From Ramlibacter ginsenosidimutans (lineage in GTDB: Bacteria > Pseudomonadota > Gammaproteobacteria > Burkholderiales > Burkholderiaceae_C): a stretch of DNA of 64,000 bases. The position numbers and the translations under genes were made by a program. A model generated the notes under the pieces. That model saw only the letters and a program-made list of their open reading frames with translations, did no database searches and was not told the DNA's origin. Position 1 is the first letter of the stretch, and each line of letters starts with the position of its first letter. Location of the stretch: assembly GCF_016654015.1 (NCBI RefSeq), contig NZ_JAEPWM010000003.1, positions 310,001-374,000 of the forward strand, in the 5' to 3' direction. Positions 26,630-38,880 of this stretch are shown piece after piece.

Positions 26630-28449
26630 AAGGTGATCTCCTCGCCCAGGGTCCACCGCGCACTGTAGGCCGGCCAGGTGCCGCGCGGTGTGTGCTCGGG
26701 CCGGCGGTGGCTGAACACGACCTGCGCCTCCACCGGGCCCAGGTGCTGCGGCTCGACCTGCAACGGGGACTCGCCCAGGTTCAACTCGAGGCACAACATC
26801 ATGCCGTCCTCGTACCGCCACTGCACCGCCAGCCCGCGCTCGCCGATGCGTTGTGCGGAATGCTTGCCCGTGAGCAGGAGAGCCGCGCGCGGCGTGATCC
26901 ACCGGCGCCGCGCTGCGAGTGCAGCGCGCGCCTCGTTCAGCCAGGCCTGCCCGGCGGGTGCCTGCGCGCGTGCGGGGTCGGGACGGCTCGCGGCCAGGGT
27001 GCGCTCGCTGCAAGGGTCGGGCAGGTCGTGCGCATCCACGTGGCCGAACTCGCGCTTGCGCCCGGCGCGCACCGCTTCGCGCAGCTCGCCCTCCCAGTCG
27101 GCGAAGTAGAGGAAGGGTTCGGTCGCGCCCCACTCCTCGCCGAAGAACAGCATGGGGATCGCCGGTGTGAGGAGCGCCAGCAGGGTGGGCAGTTGCCGCG
27201 CTTCGGGCGCAACGAGCTCACTCAGGCGTTCGCCGCGCGCGCGATTGCCGACCTGGTCGTGGTTGTGCGCGAAGTTCACGAGCGCGGTGAGCGGCTGCGC
27301 CGGCGCGGCCTGCACCACCTCGCGCGCGCCGCCTTCCCGGCGCTTTGCGCCCTCGAAGACCATCCCGTGCGTGAAGCAGCGCTCCAGCAGGTCCATGGTG
27401 CGCTCGCCGTAGTCGTGGTAGTAGCGCCGCGTCTCGCCCGTGAGCGCGACGTGCAGGACGTGGTGGAAGTCGTCGTTCCACTGCGCGTCGTAGCAGCCCG
27501 GCACCGGCGTGGGCGCCAGATAACGGTAGTCGTTGTCCTCGTTCTCCAGCACCAGGTGCACGTGCCGGCCGTGCGTTGCGGCGCGAACGCGTTCGGACAG
27601 GTCCTGCAGCACGTGCCGGTCGCTGTCGTCGCGGATCGCGTGCACGGCGTCCAGGCGCAGCCCGTCGAAGCGGTACTCCTGCACCCAGAAGAGCGCGTTG
27701 TGGATGAAGAACTCGCGCACCACCTCCCTGCCGGGCGCGTCGAAGTTGATCGCGGGCCCCCACGGGCTGCCCTTGCTGGGCGAGAAGAAGGCGGGGGCGT
27801 AGGAGTGCAGGTAGTTGCCCTGCGGGCCGAAGTGGTTGTAGACCACGTCCAGGAACACCATCAGGCCCAGGCTGTGCGCCTGCTGCACGAAGCGCTTGAG
27901 GTCTTCCGGCGTGCCGTAGGCAGGGTGCGGCGCGTAGGGCAGCACGCCGTCGTAGCCCCAACCGAAGCGTCCCGCGAAGTCGGCGACCGGCATCAGCTCC
28001 ACGGCCGTGATGCCGAGCTCTGCAAGCTGCGGCAAGCGCGCAGCGGCGGCAGCGAAGGTGCCCTCGCGCGTGAACGTCCCCACATGCAGTTCGTACAGGA
28101 CCGTTTCGTGCCAGGGTCGGCCCGTCCAGCCGCCCTCCCACTCGAACGCCTTGGGGTCGACGATGCGACTGGGACCGTGCGGGCCTTCGGGGTTCTGCCG
28201 CGAGGCCGGGTCGGGCACGAGCTGCCGGCCGTCGATGCGCCAGCGATAGAGCGTTCCCGCCGTCGCGTGCGCAACGGTGCACTCCCACCAGCCGTTCTCG
28301 CCGGCTTCGGCCGGGTGCAGTTCGGGGCTGGGGCCGCCGGTCTCGATGGCGACCTCGGCGCGCTGCGCCGCGGGGGCCCAGAGCCGGAAGGTGGCGCCGC
28401 CGCCCTCGTCCAGGCGGGCGCCGAATGGCATGTCGTGCTGCGAGCGCAC
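26626..28449 (-). CDS. treZ: Malto-oligosyltrehalose trehalohydrolase
   Basis: A 607-residue GH13 enzyme that releases trehalose from maltooligosyl-trehalose made by TreY. It has an N-terminal CBM48-type domain (FRLWAPAAQRAEVAI), then the barrel motifs VFLDVVYNHFGPQGNYL, 'GLRLDAVHAIRDDSDRHVL' (catalytic Asp), LVLENEDNDY (catalytic Glu) and NFAHNHDQVGNR, all typical of TreZ. GTG 28449 is preferred: AGGAGTAAGACAA stands directly before it, five bases after the glgX stop. The alternative ATG 28431 lacks a ribosome site. Confidence 0.93.
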   Translation of the reverse strand: MRSQHDMPFGARLDEGGGATFRLWAPAAQRAEVAIETGGPSPELHPAEAGENGWWECTVAHATAGTLYRWRIDGRQLVPDPASRQNPEGPHGPSRIVDPKAFEWEGGWTGRPWHETVLYELHVGTFTREGTFAAAAARLPQLAELGITAVELMPVADFAGRFGWGYDGVLPYAPHPAYGTPEDLKRFVQQAHSLGLMVFLDVVYNHFGPQGNYLHSYAPAFFSPSKGSPWGPAINFDAPGREVVREFFIHNALFWVQEYRFDGLRLDAVHAIRDDSDRHVLQDLSERVRAATHGRHVHLVLENEDNDYRYLAPTPVPGCYDAQWNDDFHHVLHVALTGETRRYYHDYGERTMDLLERCFTHGMVFEGAKRREGGAREVVQAAPAQPLTALVNFAHNHDQVGNRARGERLSELVAPEARQLPTLLALLTPAIPMLFFGEEWGATEPFLYFADWEGELREAVRAGRKREFGHVDAHDLPDPCSERTLAASRPDPARAQAPAGQAWLNEARAALAARRRWITPRAALLLTGKHSAQRIGERGLAVQWRYEDGMMLCLELNLGESPLQVEPQHLGPVEAQVVFSHRRPEHTPRGTWPAYSARWTLGEEITL

Positions 28450-28454
28450 TTGTC

Positions 28455-30634
<2,180 letters not shown>

Positions 30635-30638
<4 letters not shown>

Positions 30639-31936
30639 GCAAGCGCCTCCATGGGTGGCGCCGTCTCGGCCCTGTGGGTGTCGACGTCGACACCGTAGCG
30701 GTCGGTGGCCGCGGCGCTGTTGCGGGCCGGGAAGGCACCGGCCGGAACGACCACGATTCCCGAAGGCGTGACGTGGAAGCGCTTGCTGTCCTGCTCGAGG
30801 TCCCAGCCGATGCGCACGTCCGGCGGGATGTCGTTGTCCTGGTCGATGATGCAGCGGCGCACCTGGGCGCCCCGGCCGATGCGCGAACGCTCCATCACGA
30901 TGCAGTGCTCCAGGCGCGCGCCGCGCTCCACCGTCACGGAACGCCGCAACATCGCATGGTCCAGGATCGCGCCGTCCACGATGCTGCCGGAGCCGACGAC
31001 CGAGCGGTTGATCACGCCGTTCTCGATCTGGGCGGACTCCGCCTGGTCCGGGCTGGCGTAGATGGGCCAGTGCTTGTTGGTCATGCGAAAGCGCGGCTGC
31101 GCCCCGAGCGTGTCGAAGTGGGCCTGGTAGTACGCGTCGATGGTGCCGACGTCGCGCCAGTATGCGTGCTCCTCGTAGGGCGCGGTACCCTGGATCACAT
31201 TGGTGGCGAAATCATAGGCCAGCAGCTTGTGGCTCTTCACCATCGAAGGCAGGATGTGCTTGCCGAAGTCGGTCTCGCCGCTTTCGTGCATGCGCTTCAA
31301 CTGCTTGAGCAGCACGTCTGCGTTGAAGATGTAATTGCCCATGGATGCCAGCGCATGCGTGCGGCTGCCGGGCATGGGACGCACCGAGCGCGGCTTCTCG
31401 CGGAACTCGATGATGCGGTGGTCGTCGTCGACTTCCACCATGCCGAACTGGTCGCACTCGCCCAGTGCCACCGGCAGGGTGGCGACGGTCGCCTGCGCGT
31501 TGCCCCGGATGTGGGCGTCGATCATCTGGCGCACGTCCATGCGGTAGATGTGGTCCGCGCCGAACACGGCCACGATGTCCGGCTGCATGCTCTCGATGAG
31601 GTGGATGTTCTGGTACACCGCGTCCGCGGTCCCCTGGAACCACGCCGGGCCGTGGCGCATCTGCGGCGGCACCACCGTGATGAAGTGCTGGGGAATGAAG
31701 CGGGCCATGGTCCAGGACTGTCGCACGTGTTCGATCAGCGATTGCGATTTGTACTGCACCAGCAGGTAGATCGAATAGATCTCCGAGTTCACCAGGTTCG
31801 ACAGGACGAAGTCCACGATCCGGTGCTTGCCGTTGAAGGGAACCGCGGGCTTGCAGCGGTTGGCGGTCAGCGGATGCAGGCGCGAGCCTTCTCCTCCGGC
31901 CATGACAAAGGCCAGTACGTTCTTATTGGCGGGCAT
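30635..31936 (-). CDS. glgC: Glucose-1-phosphate adenylyltransferase
   Basis: A 433-residue ADP-glucose pyrophosphorylase, the committing step of glycogen synthesis. The nucleotide-binding motif [11 protein letters not shown] is at residues 14-24, then [15 protein letters not shown], '[16 protein letters not shown]', and a C-terminal left-handed beta-helix ([33 protein letters not shown]). The activator-site residues near the N-terminus appear intact, so allosteric control is likely. Its first 14 bases overlap the glgB stop region. Confidence 0.96.
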
Positions 31937-33872
31937 GCGGGTCTCCCTGGGTCGGTGCGTTCGTTGGAATGGGGCGGTTCGAAAGGATGACGGTGCCCAG
32001 GGGCGGCACGGTCACCAGGGCGCTGGCTGGCCAGCCACCCACGCCGTGGGTGCTGGCCTCGACGGCGCCGAGGTTGCCGACGCCGCTTCCGCCGTAATAG
32101 GCAGCGTCGCTGTTGAGGAGTTCATGCCAGGTCCCCGCCTCGGGCAGCGCGACGCGCAGCGCCTTGCGGGGTTCGGGCGTCAGGTTGACGATCGCGACCA
32201 CGTAGGCGTCGCCGGGCGCTCCGCGACGCAGCGACGCCAGGATCGTGGCCTCGTGGCGCTCGCACGGCAGCGCCGCGTAGCCCTCGCTGTCGAAGTCGTG
32301 GACGTGCAGCGCCGGCACCCGGCGATACAGCGCGTTGAGGTCCGCGACCCAGCGGGCGAGGCCGGCGTGGTACGGGCGTGCCCAGAGGTGCCAGTCGAGC
32401 GTGCGCTCGTGGTGCCATTCCTCGGCCTGCCCGAACTCGCCGCCCATGAAGAGCAGCTTCTTGCCCGGGTGCGTCCACATGTAGCCGTAGAGGTTGCGCA
32501 GGCCGGCGAACCGCTGCCAGTCGTCGCCGGGCTGGCGCGCGAGCAGGCTGCCCTTGCCGTACACCACCTCGTCGTGCGAAAGCGGCAGGATGAAGTTCTC
32601 GTCGAAGGCATAGACCATCGAGAAGCGGACGTCGTCGCCGTGCCAGTGCCGGAAGAAGTGCGGGCGCGAGAAGTAGCGCAGCGTGTCGTTCATCCAGCCC
32701 ATGTTCCACTTCATGCCGAAGCCGAGGCCGCCCCATTCCACCGGGCGCGACACCGCGGGCCACGCGGTCGACTCCTCCGCGATCATGTGCACGTCGGGGA
32801 AGGCGGCGTAGACGGAGGTGTTCAGGTCGCGCAGGAAGCCCACCGCCTCGTGGTTCTCGTTGCCGCCATGCGCGTTCGGAATCCACTCGCCGTGCCGGCG
32901 TGCGTAGTCGAGGTACAGCAGCGACGCGACCGCGTCGACGCGCAGGCCGTCGAAGTGGTACTTCTCCAGCCAGAAGATCGCGTTGCTGATCAGGAAGTCG
33001 CGGACTTCGTAGCGGCCGTAGTTGAAGATCAGGCTGTTCCACTCCGGGTGGAAGCCGCGCCTCGGATCGTCGTGCTCGTACAGCGCGGTGCCGTCGAAGC
33101 GCGCCAGCGCGTGCGGGTCGGCTGGAAAGTGCGAAGGCACCCAGTCGAGGAACACGCCGATGCCTTGCTGGTGCAGCGTGTCGACGAAGACCATCAGGTC
33201 CTGCGGCGTGCCGTAGCGCGAGGTCGGCGCGTAGTAGCCGGTGATCTGGTAGCCCCAGGACCCGTAGAACGGGTGCTCGGCGATCGGCATCAGCTCCACG
33301 TGCGTGAAGCCCATGTTGTGGCAGTGCGTCGCCAGGCGCAGCGCGAGGTCGCGGTAATTGAGGAAGCGCCCGTCCTCCTCGCGTTGCCACGAGCCCAGGT
33401 GCACTTCATAGATGGAGATCGGCTGCTTGTGCGCCTGGCGCTGCCAGCGCGTGCGCATCCAGTCGGCGTCGCCCCATTCGTGCGAGAGGTCCCAGATCTG
33501 CGAAGCCGTCCCCGGGGGATGCTCCATGCGGAACGCATAGGGATCGGCCTTGTCCATCCAGTGCCCGGCGACGTCCTGGATGCGGTACTTGTAGCACTGG
33601 CCGGCGCGCGCGCCCTCGACGAAGCCGGCCCAGCGGCCGCTGCCGTCGTCGAGACGGTAGAGCGGCTCGCAGTGCCATTGGTTGAACGAGCCGATGACGC
33701 CCACGGCGCGCGCGTTCGGCGCCCACACCGTGAACCAGGTGCCGCGTTCGGTAGGATGCGCACCCATCACCTCGAACTGGCGATGGTGGTGGCTGGGTCG
33801 GCGCTCTGTCCGCACCTCCGGCCGAGCTGCAGCCGGAGTGCCTTTCTCCTCTTGGGGCATTTGGGGCTTCAT
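31923..33872 (-). CDS. glgB: 1,4-alpha-glucan branching enzyme
   Basis: A 649-residue GH13 branching enzyme that creates alpha-1,6 branches in glycogen. It lacks the extra N1 domain of the long E. coli type and starts soon before a single CBM48 domain ([20 protein letters not shown]). Catalytic motifs are [11 protein letters not shown], '[15 protein letters not shown]' (nucleophile D313), [10 protein letters not shown] (acid Glu) and [15 protein letters not shown]. It is the first gene of the operon. No clear promoter could be picked in the 300 bases upstream. The start at 33872 is the first ATG of the frame; the ~30 charged residues before the domain are poorly conserved. Confidence 0.95.
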   Translation of the reverse strand: MKPQMPQEEKGTPAAARPEVRTERRPSHHHRQFEVMGAHPTERGTWFTVWAPNARAVGVIGSFNQWHCEPLYRLDDGSGRWAGFVEGARAGQCYKYRIQDVAGHWMDKADPYAFRMEHPPGTASQIWDLSHEWGDADWMRTRWQRQAHKQPISIYEVHLGSWQREEDGRFLNYRDLALRLATHCHNMGFTHVELMPIAEHPFYGSWGYQITGYYAPTSRYGTPQDLMVFVDTLHQQGIGVFLDWVPSHFPADPHALARFDGTALYEHDDPRRGFHPEWNSLIFNYGRYEVRDFLISNAIFWLEKYHFDGLRVDAVASLLYLDYARRHGEWIPNAHGGNENHEAVGFLRDLNTSVYAAFPDVHMIAEESTAWPAVSRPVEWGGLGFGMKWNMGWMNDTLRYFSRPHFFRHWHGDDVRFSMVYAFDENFILPLSHDEVVYGKGSLLARQPGDDWQRFAGLRNLYGYMWTHPGKKLLFMGGEFGQAEEWHHERTLDWHLWARPYHAGLARWVADLNALYRRVPALHVHDFDSEGYAALPCERHEATILASLRRGAPGDAYVVAIVNLTPEPRKALRVALPEAGTWHELLNSDAAYYGGSGVGNLGAVEASTHGVGGWPASALVTVPPLGTVILSNRPIPTNAPTQGDPHARQ

Positions 33873-34170
33873 AGGCCTTCGTCTTCTGATCGGGCCATTC
33901 TGTTGGCTGCGCCCGGCGAGCGTTGAAGGATGCGCAGATCAAGCGATGTAGGCTTGAACCTACAGGCGCGCAGGGCAGAGGCGGGCAAGCGACCGTCCGG
34001 TACTTGCTGACGTTGCGATGGACTTCGCCTGACGATGAGTTTGCCCATGCCGGCCACGCATATGGATGAGCCAGCAAGCGTGGTCCCCTGCGGACCAGCA
34101 GACCTTGCGCAGGATCAAATGGCGCGTTGCGAGTGCTGCGCGCGTGGTCGCAGCGACCGCCGGGCGCGTG
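33873..34170. other. Intergenic region between glgB and livF
   Basis: About 300 bases without a gene. It contains the inverted repeat TGTAGG-CTTGAA-CCTACA (33947-33964), which may be regulatory for the leftward glg operon, and GGTCGC-A-GCGACC (34146-34158) just beyond the livF stop, a likely terminator of the liv operon. Both flanking genes are on the minus strand, so the glgB promoter must lie here. Confidence 0.5.
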
Positions 34171-34884
34171 TCAGACGCCGAGGTACTGAGCCAGCAGTTC
34201 CGGCCGGGCTCGCAGCTCGGCCGAGCTGCCTTCGTACACGACCTCGCCCTTGACGAGGATGACGTTGCGGTCCGTCACCTGCGTCATGGCGCGCCACGCC
34301 TTGTCGACGATCACGCTGGAGATGCCGCTCTCTCGGATCAGGCCGCAGATGCGCCAGATCTCGCGGGCCACCAGCGGCGCGAGCCCCTCCGTGGCCTCGT
34401 CGAGGATGAGGACGTCGGGATTCGTCATGAGCGCACGGCCGATGGTGAGCATCTGCTGCTCGCCGCCCGACAGCTGCTGGCCGCCGTGCCGCAGGCGCTC
34501 CTGCAGGCGCGGGAAGGTCTCCAGTACGCGTTCGTAGGTCCACTCGCGCTGGCCGCTGCTGCCGGCCCGCGCGGCCATGAGCAGGTTTTCCTTGACGCTC
34601 AGGTTGCCGAAGATGCCGCGGCCTTCCGGCACGTAGGCGATGCCTTGCTGCGCGACCTCGTACGCCGGCCGGCCCAGCATGTCACGCCCTTTCACCTGCA
34701 CCGTGCCCGCGCGCGGCCGCACGATGCCCATCAGGCTTTTCAGCAGCGTGCTCTTGCCCATGCCGTTGCGGCCCATGAGCCCGATGGTCTCGCCGCGGTC
34801 GACGTGGAAGTCCACGCCGCGCAGCACGTGGCTGGCGCCGTAATACGTCTGCACGCCGCGTGCGTCGACCAGGCGTTCAGGCAT
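34171..34884 (-). CDS. livF: Branched-chain amino acid/aromatic acid ABC transporter ATPase LivF
   Basis: A 237-residue ATPase subunit. Walker A is GRNGMGKST, the signature LSGGEQQML, Walker B LILDEATEG. It pairs with the second ATPase LivG to power a HAAT-type importer. Its start overlaps livG by 8 bases. Because the operon begins with a benzoate-CoA ligase, the cargo is more likely an aromatic acid than leucine; this is inference from context. It is the last gene of the operon. Confidence 0.93.
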   Translation of the reverse strand: MPERLVDARGVQTYYGASHVLRGVDFHVDRGETIGLMGRNGMGKSTLLKSLMGIVRPRAGTVQVKGRDMLGRPAYEVAQQGIAYVPEGRGIFGNLSVKENLLMAARAGSSGQREWTYERVLETFPRLQERLRHGGQQLSGGEQQMLTIGRALMTNPDVLILDEATEGLAPLVAREIWRICGLIRESGISSVIVDKAWRAMTQVTDRNVILVKGEVVYEGSSAELRARPELLAQYLGV

Positions 34885-35632
34885 GGTCCTCGGCGCCGAG
34901 ATAGGCCGACTGCACGTCGGGGTTCGCGCGTACGTCCGCCGGTGCGCCGCTCGCGATGACCTGGCCGTTCACCATCACCGTGAGGTGGTCCGCCAGCGTG
35001 AAGACAGCGTCCATGTCGTGCTCCACCAGCATCATTGCGTGGTCCTTCTTCAGCGACAGCAGCAGGTCGACCATGCGCTGCGCTTCGGCCGTGCCCATGC
35101 CTGCGAGCGGTTCGTCCAGCAGCAGCACCTGGGGATCGGTCGCCAGCGTCATCGCGATCTCCAGCTGGCGCTGCTCGCCGTGGCTGGACGCGCCGGCGAC
35201 GCTGCTTCGCCGCGCCTGCAGGCCGGCGAGTTCCAGCGCGCGCTCGGCGCGCTCGTTCGCCTGTGCCACGCGGGAGGCCGATTGCAGCCAGCGCGCCGCG
35301 TGCGGCGTGCGGGATTGCGCGGCGAGCCGGATGTTCTCCCACACGGTGAAGGGCGGGAAGATATTGGTCTTCTGGTAGCTGCGGCCCAGGCCCTCGCGCG
35401 AGATGCGCTCCGGGCTCCATCCGGTGATGTCGCGGCCGGCGAGGCTCACGCTGCCTGCCGTCGGGGCGAGATCGCCCGAGAGCAGGTTGGTCAGCGTCGA
35501 CTTGCCCGCGCCGTTGGGACCGATCACCGCGTGGATGCGACCGCGCCAGAGGTCCAGCGTGACGTCGTTGACCGCCGCCAGCCCGCCGAAGCGCTTCGTG
35601 AGGCCGCGCGCGGAAAGGCGTACCTCACTCAC
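34877..35632 (-). CDS. livG: ABC transporter ATPase LivG
   Basis: A 251-residue ATPase subunit. Walker A is GPNGAGKST, Walker B LLLDEPLAG. The signature reads SHGEQRQLE, the LivG-type variant of LSGGQ. It contains the LivG-specific insertion (KTNIFPPFTVWENIRLAAQSR). It overlaps livM by 8 bases and livF by 8 bases. Confidence 0.93.
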   Translation of the reverse strand: MSEVRLSARGLTKRFGGLAAVNDVTLDLWRGRIHAVIGPNGAGKSTLTNLLSGDLAPTAGSVSLAGRDITGWSPERISREGLGRSYQKTNIFPPFTVWENIRLAAQSRTPHAARWLQSASRVAQANERAERALELAGLQARRSSVAGASSHGEQRQLEIAMTLATDPQVLLLDEPLAGMGTAEAQRMVDLLLSLKKDHAMMLVEHDMDAVFTLADHLTVMVNGQVIASGAPADVRANPDVQSAYLGAEDHA

Positions 35633-36623
35633 CGGTCGCTTTCCTCCGGCGCAGCGCGCGTTCCACCAGCCCGAGCAGGCCGCGTGGCGCGAACGTCACG
35701 AGCAGCACGATGAACAGTCCCATCCACAACTGCCAGTGCTTGCCGCCGTCGAAGCCGGCTATGGTGGGGACGTCCTTGAAGACGTGCAGCAGGTACTCGA
35801 AGGCAAAGGCGCCGACGATCGCCCCGGCGAAGTTGCCGGTGCCGCCGAGGATCACCATCATGATGGCGTGCGCACTGGCCTGGAAGCCCATGAGCTCCGG
35901 GTTCACGAAGCCGGTCTGCGCGCCCCACAGGTACCCGGCGAGCCCGGCCAGCGCGCCGGCGAGGGTGAACGCGGCCAGCTTGTAGCCGAAGGTGCCGAAA
36001 CCCATGGCACGCATGCGGTGCTCATTGACCCGGATGCCGGCCAGCGCGCGCCCGAACGGGCTGAACAGCAGCCGACGCAGGAACGCGTAGACCAGCAGCA
36101 GCACCGCGAGGATGAAGTAGTAGAAGACGCGCTTGTCCTCGAGGTCGAACAGTCCGGCCGCGGGCTTGAAGTTGATGTAGATGCCGTCCGAGCCGCCCAG
36201 GACCTTGTTGTCGAAGAACAGGTAGAACACCATCTGCGCGAACGCCATGGTGACCATGATGAAGTAGATGCCGTGCGTGCGGACCACGAAGAAGCCGATC
36301 ACCAGCGCCGCCAGCGCGGAGGCGGCCACGCCGGCGGGCAGCGACCACCACAGGCTCACCGGCACGTCCTGCGGCGCCACGAAGGCGAGCACGTAACCGG
36401 CAAGGCCGAAGTAGGCCGCATGCCCCAGCGACACGAGCCCGGTCACGCCTTGCAGCAGGTCCAGGCTCATGGCGAAGATCGCGAGGATCATCATCCGCGC
36501 GACCATCTGCGTGTAGAACTCGGTGCCGACGAAGGGGAAGGCCAGCAGCGCGGCCAGTCCCGCCAGCAGCGCGAACTTCAGCCCGCGCGGCAGCACCTCC
36601 AGGTGGACGCCGATCGCGCTCAT
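35625..36623 (-). CDS. livM: ABC transporter permease LivM
   Basis: A 332-residue inner-membrane permease with about ten hydrophobic segments and the family signature 'LDLLQGVTGLVSLGHAAYFGLAGY' region (here listed as 'LLQGVTGLVSLGHAAYFG'). The EAA-type loop lies near 'RALAGIRVNEHRMRAMGFG'. The start at 36623 overlaps the livH stop by four bases (ATGA), which rules out the long upstream extension of the frame. Confidence 0.93.
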   Translation of the reverse strand: MSAIGVHLEVLPRGLKFALLAGLAALLAFPFVGTEFYTQMVARMMILAIFAMSLDLLQGVTGLVSLGHAAYFGLAGYVLAFVAPQDVPVSLWWSLPAGVAASALAALVIGFFVVRTHGIYFIMVTMAFAQMVFYLFFDNKVLGGSDGIYINFKPAAGLFDLEDKRVFYYFILAVLLLVYAFLRRLLFSPFGRALAGIRVNEHRMRAMGFGTFGYKLAAFTLAGALAGLAGYLWGAQTGFVNPELMGFQASAHAIMMVILGGTGNFAGAIVGAFAFEYLLHVFKDVPTIAGFDGGKHWQLWMGLFIVLLVTFAPRGLLGLVERALRRRKATGE

Positions 36624-37483
36624 TGCCGGAACAGCCCTTCGGGTTTCCAGAGCAGCACGGCGGCCATGAGCATGTAGACCAGCATGCCGGCGACCTGCGG
36701 CAGCAGGACCTTGCCGAAGGTGTCGACCAGGCCGACGAGCAGGGCGGCGATGAGCGCGCCGCGCACCGAACCGATGCCGCCGATCACCACGACCACGAAG
36801 CACATGATCAGCACCTGCGAACCCATGTTCGGGTACACGCTCGAGACGGGCGCGGCGATCATGCCGGCGATGCTTGCGAGACCCACGCCCAGCGCGAACA
36901 CCACGGCGTGGATCAGTTTCACGTTCACGCCGAGCGCTTCGGTCATCTCGTGGTTGAAGGCGCCCGCGCGGATCTTCATGCCCAGCCGGGTCTTCGAGAT
37001 CAGCAGGTAGAGGCCCAGCGCCAGCAGCACGCACAGCCCCGACATGAACAGCCGGTACACCGGGTACGACAGGTTGTCGGTGAGCGGGATCGATGCCGAG
37101 AGCACCTGCGGGACGGGCACGCCGTGCACGTCGTCGCCCCAGGCGATGGAGCGCAACTCCTCGAAGATGTAGATCAGCCCGAAGGTGAGGAGCACCTGGT
37201 CCAGGTGGCCGCGCCGGTAGAACTGCCGGAACAGCACGCGCTCCAGCACGAGGCCGAACAGCACGGACAGCACGGTCCCGAGCACGATCGCGAGCACGAG
37301 GCTGCCGGTCTTGGCCGCGAGCGACCAGGCGAGGTAAGCCCCGAGCATGTAGAAGCTGCCATGGGCGAGATTCACCACGCCCATGATCCCGAAGATCAGC
37401 GTCAGGCCCGCGGCCAGCATGAACAGCAGCAGCCCGTACTGCACGCTGTTCAGCAGCTGGATCAGGAAATTGGGGAAGTCCAT
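36620..37483 (-). CDS. livH: ABC transporter permease LivH
   Basis: A 287-residue inner-membrane permease, almost wholly hydrophobic. The family motif GIMGVVNLAHGSFYMLGAY lies near residue 35, and 'GALIAALLVGLVDTFGK' near the C-terminus. It forms the channel with LivM. It is separated from livK by 132 bases that contain a large inverted repeat, so its expression relative to livK may be tuned there. Confidence 0.93.
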   Translation of the reverse strand: MDFPNFLIQLLNSVQYGLLLFMLAAGLTLIFGIMGVVNLAHGSFYMLGAYLAWSLAAKTGSLVLAIVLGTVLSVLFGLVLERVLFRQFYRRGHLDQVLLTFGLIYIFEELRSIAWGDDVHGVPVPQVLSASIPLTDNLSYPVYRLFMSGLCVLLALGLYLLISKTRLGMKIRAGAFNHEMTEALGVNVKLIHAVVFALGVGLASIAGMIAAPVSSVYPNMGSQVLIMCFVVVVIGGIGSVRGALIAALLVGLVDTFGKVLLPQVAGMLVYMLMAAVLLWKPEGLFRQ

Positions 37484-37484
37484 G

Positions 37485-37578
37485 GGGGGCTAGAGGCTAG
37501 GCGCCGGGGACTAGGGAGATGCAGCGCGCTTCGCGCGCACGGATGGGGCCAGGGCTGTTTCCCTAGCCTCTAGCCCCC
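37485..37578. repeat. Large inverted repeat between livK and livH
   Basis: GGGGGCTAGAGGCTAGG (37485-37501) and its exact complement (37562-37578) are 17-base arms around a 60-base loop. A second pair, GGGGCCAGG (37545-37553) and CCTGGCCCC (37584-37592), could form an alternative structure. It sits just before the livH start, within the operon. Confidence 0.75.
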
Positions 37579-37593
37579 GAGAACCTGGCCCCT

Positions 37594-37613
37594 GCGCAGC
37601 GCGAGCGCTGCGC
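37594..37613 (-). terminator. Hairpin directly after livK
   Basis: GCGCAGCGC-GA-GCGCTGCGC, a perfect 9-bp stem two bases beyond the livK stop. Lacking a U-tract, it may act as an attenuator or mRNA-stabilising element that keeps binding protein levels above permease levels. Confidence 0.5.
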
Positions 37614-37615
37614 GC

Positions 37616-38803
37616 TCAGGCGAGCTTGCATCCCGCTCCCGAATCCGACAGCGCCTTGGCGGCGATGCCGATCACCTTGTTCTCGCCCTTCTCGACGCGG
37701 CGCAGGTACATGTCCTGGATGGGGTTGTGGGCCTTGCTCATCGTCCACTTGCCGCGGGGGCTGTCGATCACGGCCGTTTCGAGCGTCTTGTACAGCGCCT
37801 GCTTGTTGCGGACGTCGCCCTTGGCCGCCAGGAGGCCCTGCACCAGCAGCTGGCCGCTGTCGTAACCCTGGACCGCGTAGACGTCTGGCTGCAGCTTGAA
37901 CGTCTTGGCGTAGTTCAGCCGGAACTCGCGGTTGCGCGGTGTGTCCAGCGAATCGCTGTAGTGCATGGTCGTCATGACGCCCTCTGCGGCGGGACCCGCC
38001 GCATCGAGCACACCTTCAGTGAGGAAGCCGGAACCCCACAACGGAATCTTGTCCTTCAGCCCGGCCGCCGCGTAGTCCTTCATGAACTTCACCGCGGGCG
38101 CCCCGGCGAAGAAGCAGACCACGGCGTCGGGCCGCAGCGAAGCGATCTCGGTGAGCAAGGCCTGGAATTCAACCTGGGGGAAGGGCAGCCCGAGCTCCTT
38201 GATGATCGTCCCCCCCGCCTTCGTGAAGCTGTCTCGAAATCCCTCGAACGCCTGGTCGCCGGCCGCGTACTTGTGCGTGATCCAGACGGCGCGCCTGATG
38301 CCCCGATCGAACATCGGCTTGCCCAGGGCGAGCGTCGGCTGCGAATTGGTGAACGAGGTGCGGAAGACGTTGGGCGCGCAGAGCGCGCGGGTGGCCTCGT
38401 GGACCCCTGCGTTCGGGATGATGTTCAGGACGCCCGACTCGCGCGCGACCTTGTGGATCCCCATCTGGACGCCGGAGTGCACGGTGCCGATCAGCACGTC
38501 GACCTTGTCCCGCTGCACCAGGCGGTTCGCGTTCTCCACGCCCTTGGAGGGTTCGGATTCGTCGTCCACCTTGAACCACTCGATCTCGCGGCCACCGAGC
38601 TTGCCGCCTTTCTCGTTGATGGCCATGCGCACGCCGTTCTCGATGGCCACGCCGAGCGCGGCGTAGGCGCCCGTGTAGGGCAGCATGAAGCCGACGCGGA
38701 TCTTGTTGGACTGCGCGCGCACGATCTCCGGCAGCAGCAGGCCCGTGGAAGCCGCGCCGACGAGGGCGGCGCCGCGGGAGAGGACGAGACGGCGGGTGGA
38801 CAT
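37616..38803 (-). CDS. livK: ABC transporter substrate-binding protein (LivK family)
   Basis: A 395-residue periplasmic binding protein of the Leu/Ile/Val type. The signal sequence (MSTRRLVLSRGAALVG... to VRAQ, about residue 32) has a twin-arginine-like start. The mature part begins IRVGFMLPYTGAYAALG and contains typical blocks ('GVRMAINEKGGKLGGREI', DVLIGTVHSGVQMG, 'WITHKYAAGDQAFEGFRD'). It follows bclA on the same strand, 77 bases on. In other box clusters such proteins bind benzoate or related aromatic acids; that is the favoured cargo here. Confidence 0.9.
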   Translation of the reverse strand: MSTRRLVLSRGAALVGAASTGLLLPEIVRAQSNKIRVGFMLPYTGAYAALGVAIENGVRMAINEKGGKLGGREIEWFKVDDESEPSKGVENANRLVQRDKVDVLIGTVHSGVQMGIHKVARESGVLNIIPNAGVHEATRALCAPNVFRTSFTNSQPTLALGKPMFDRGIRRAVWITHKYAAGDQAFEGFRDSFTKAGGTIIKELGLPFPQVEFQALLTEIASLRPDAVVCFFAGAPAVKFMKDYAAAGLKDKIPLWGSGFLTEGVLDAAGPAAEGVMTTMHYSDSLDTPRNREFRLNYAKTFKLQPDVYAVQGYDSGQLLVQGLLAAKGDVRNKQALYKTLETAVIDSPRGKWTMSKAHNPIQDMYLRRVEKGENKVIGIAAKALSDSGAGCKLA

Positions 38804-38880
38804 GGACGCTCCTTCGTTGTGTTCTGACAGCCGCAGCGATTGTGCGTGCGCGTGCGCGCGCCGCACACCATCGCTTTCCC

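Noticed and set aside
21324..26636. A 1,770-codon open frame on the + strand opposite malQ/treY
   Set aside because: Arg/Gln/His-rich antisense of a clear two-domain enzyme gene; no start signal and no family match.
38839..38860. Alternating GTGCGTGCGCG tract upstream of livK, as possible Z-DNA or slippage element
   Set aside because: Short and in GC-rich DNA; nothing links it to a function.
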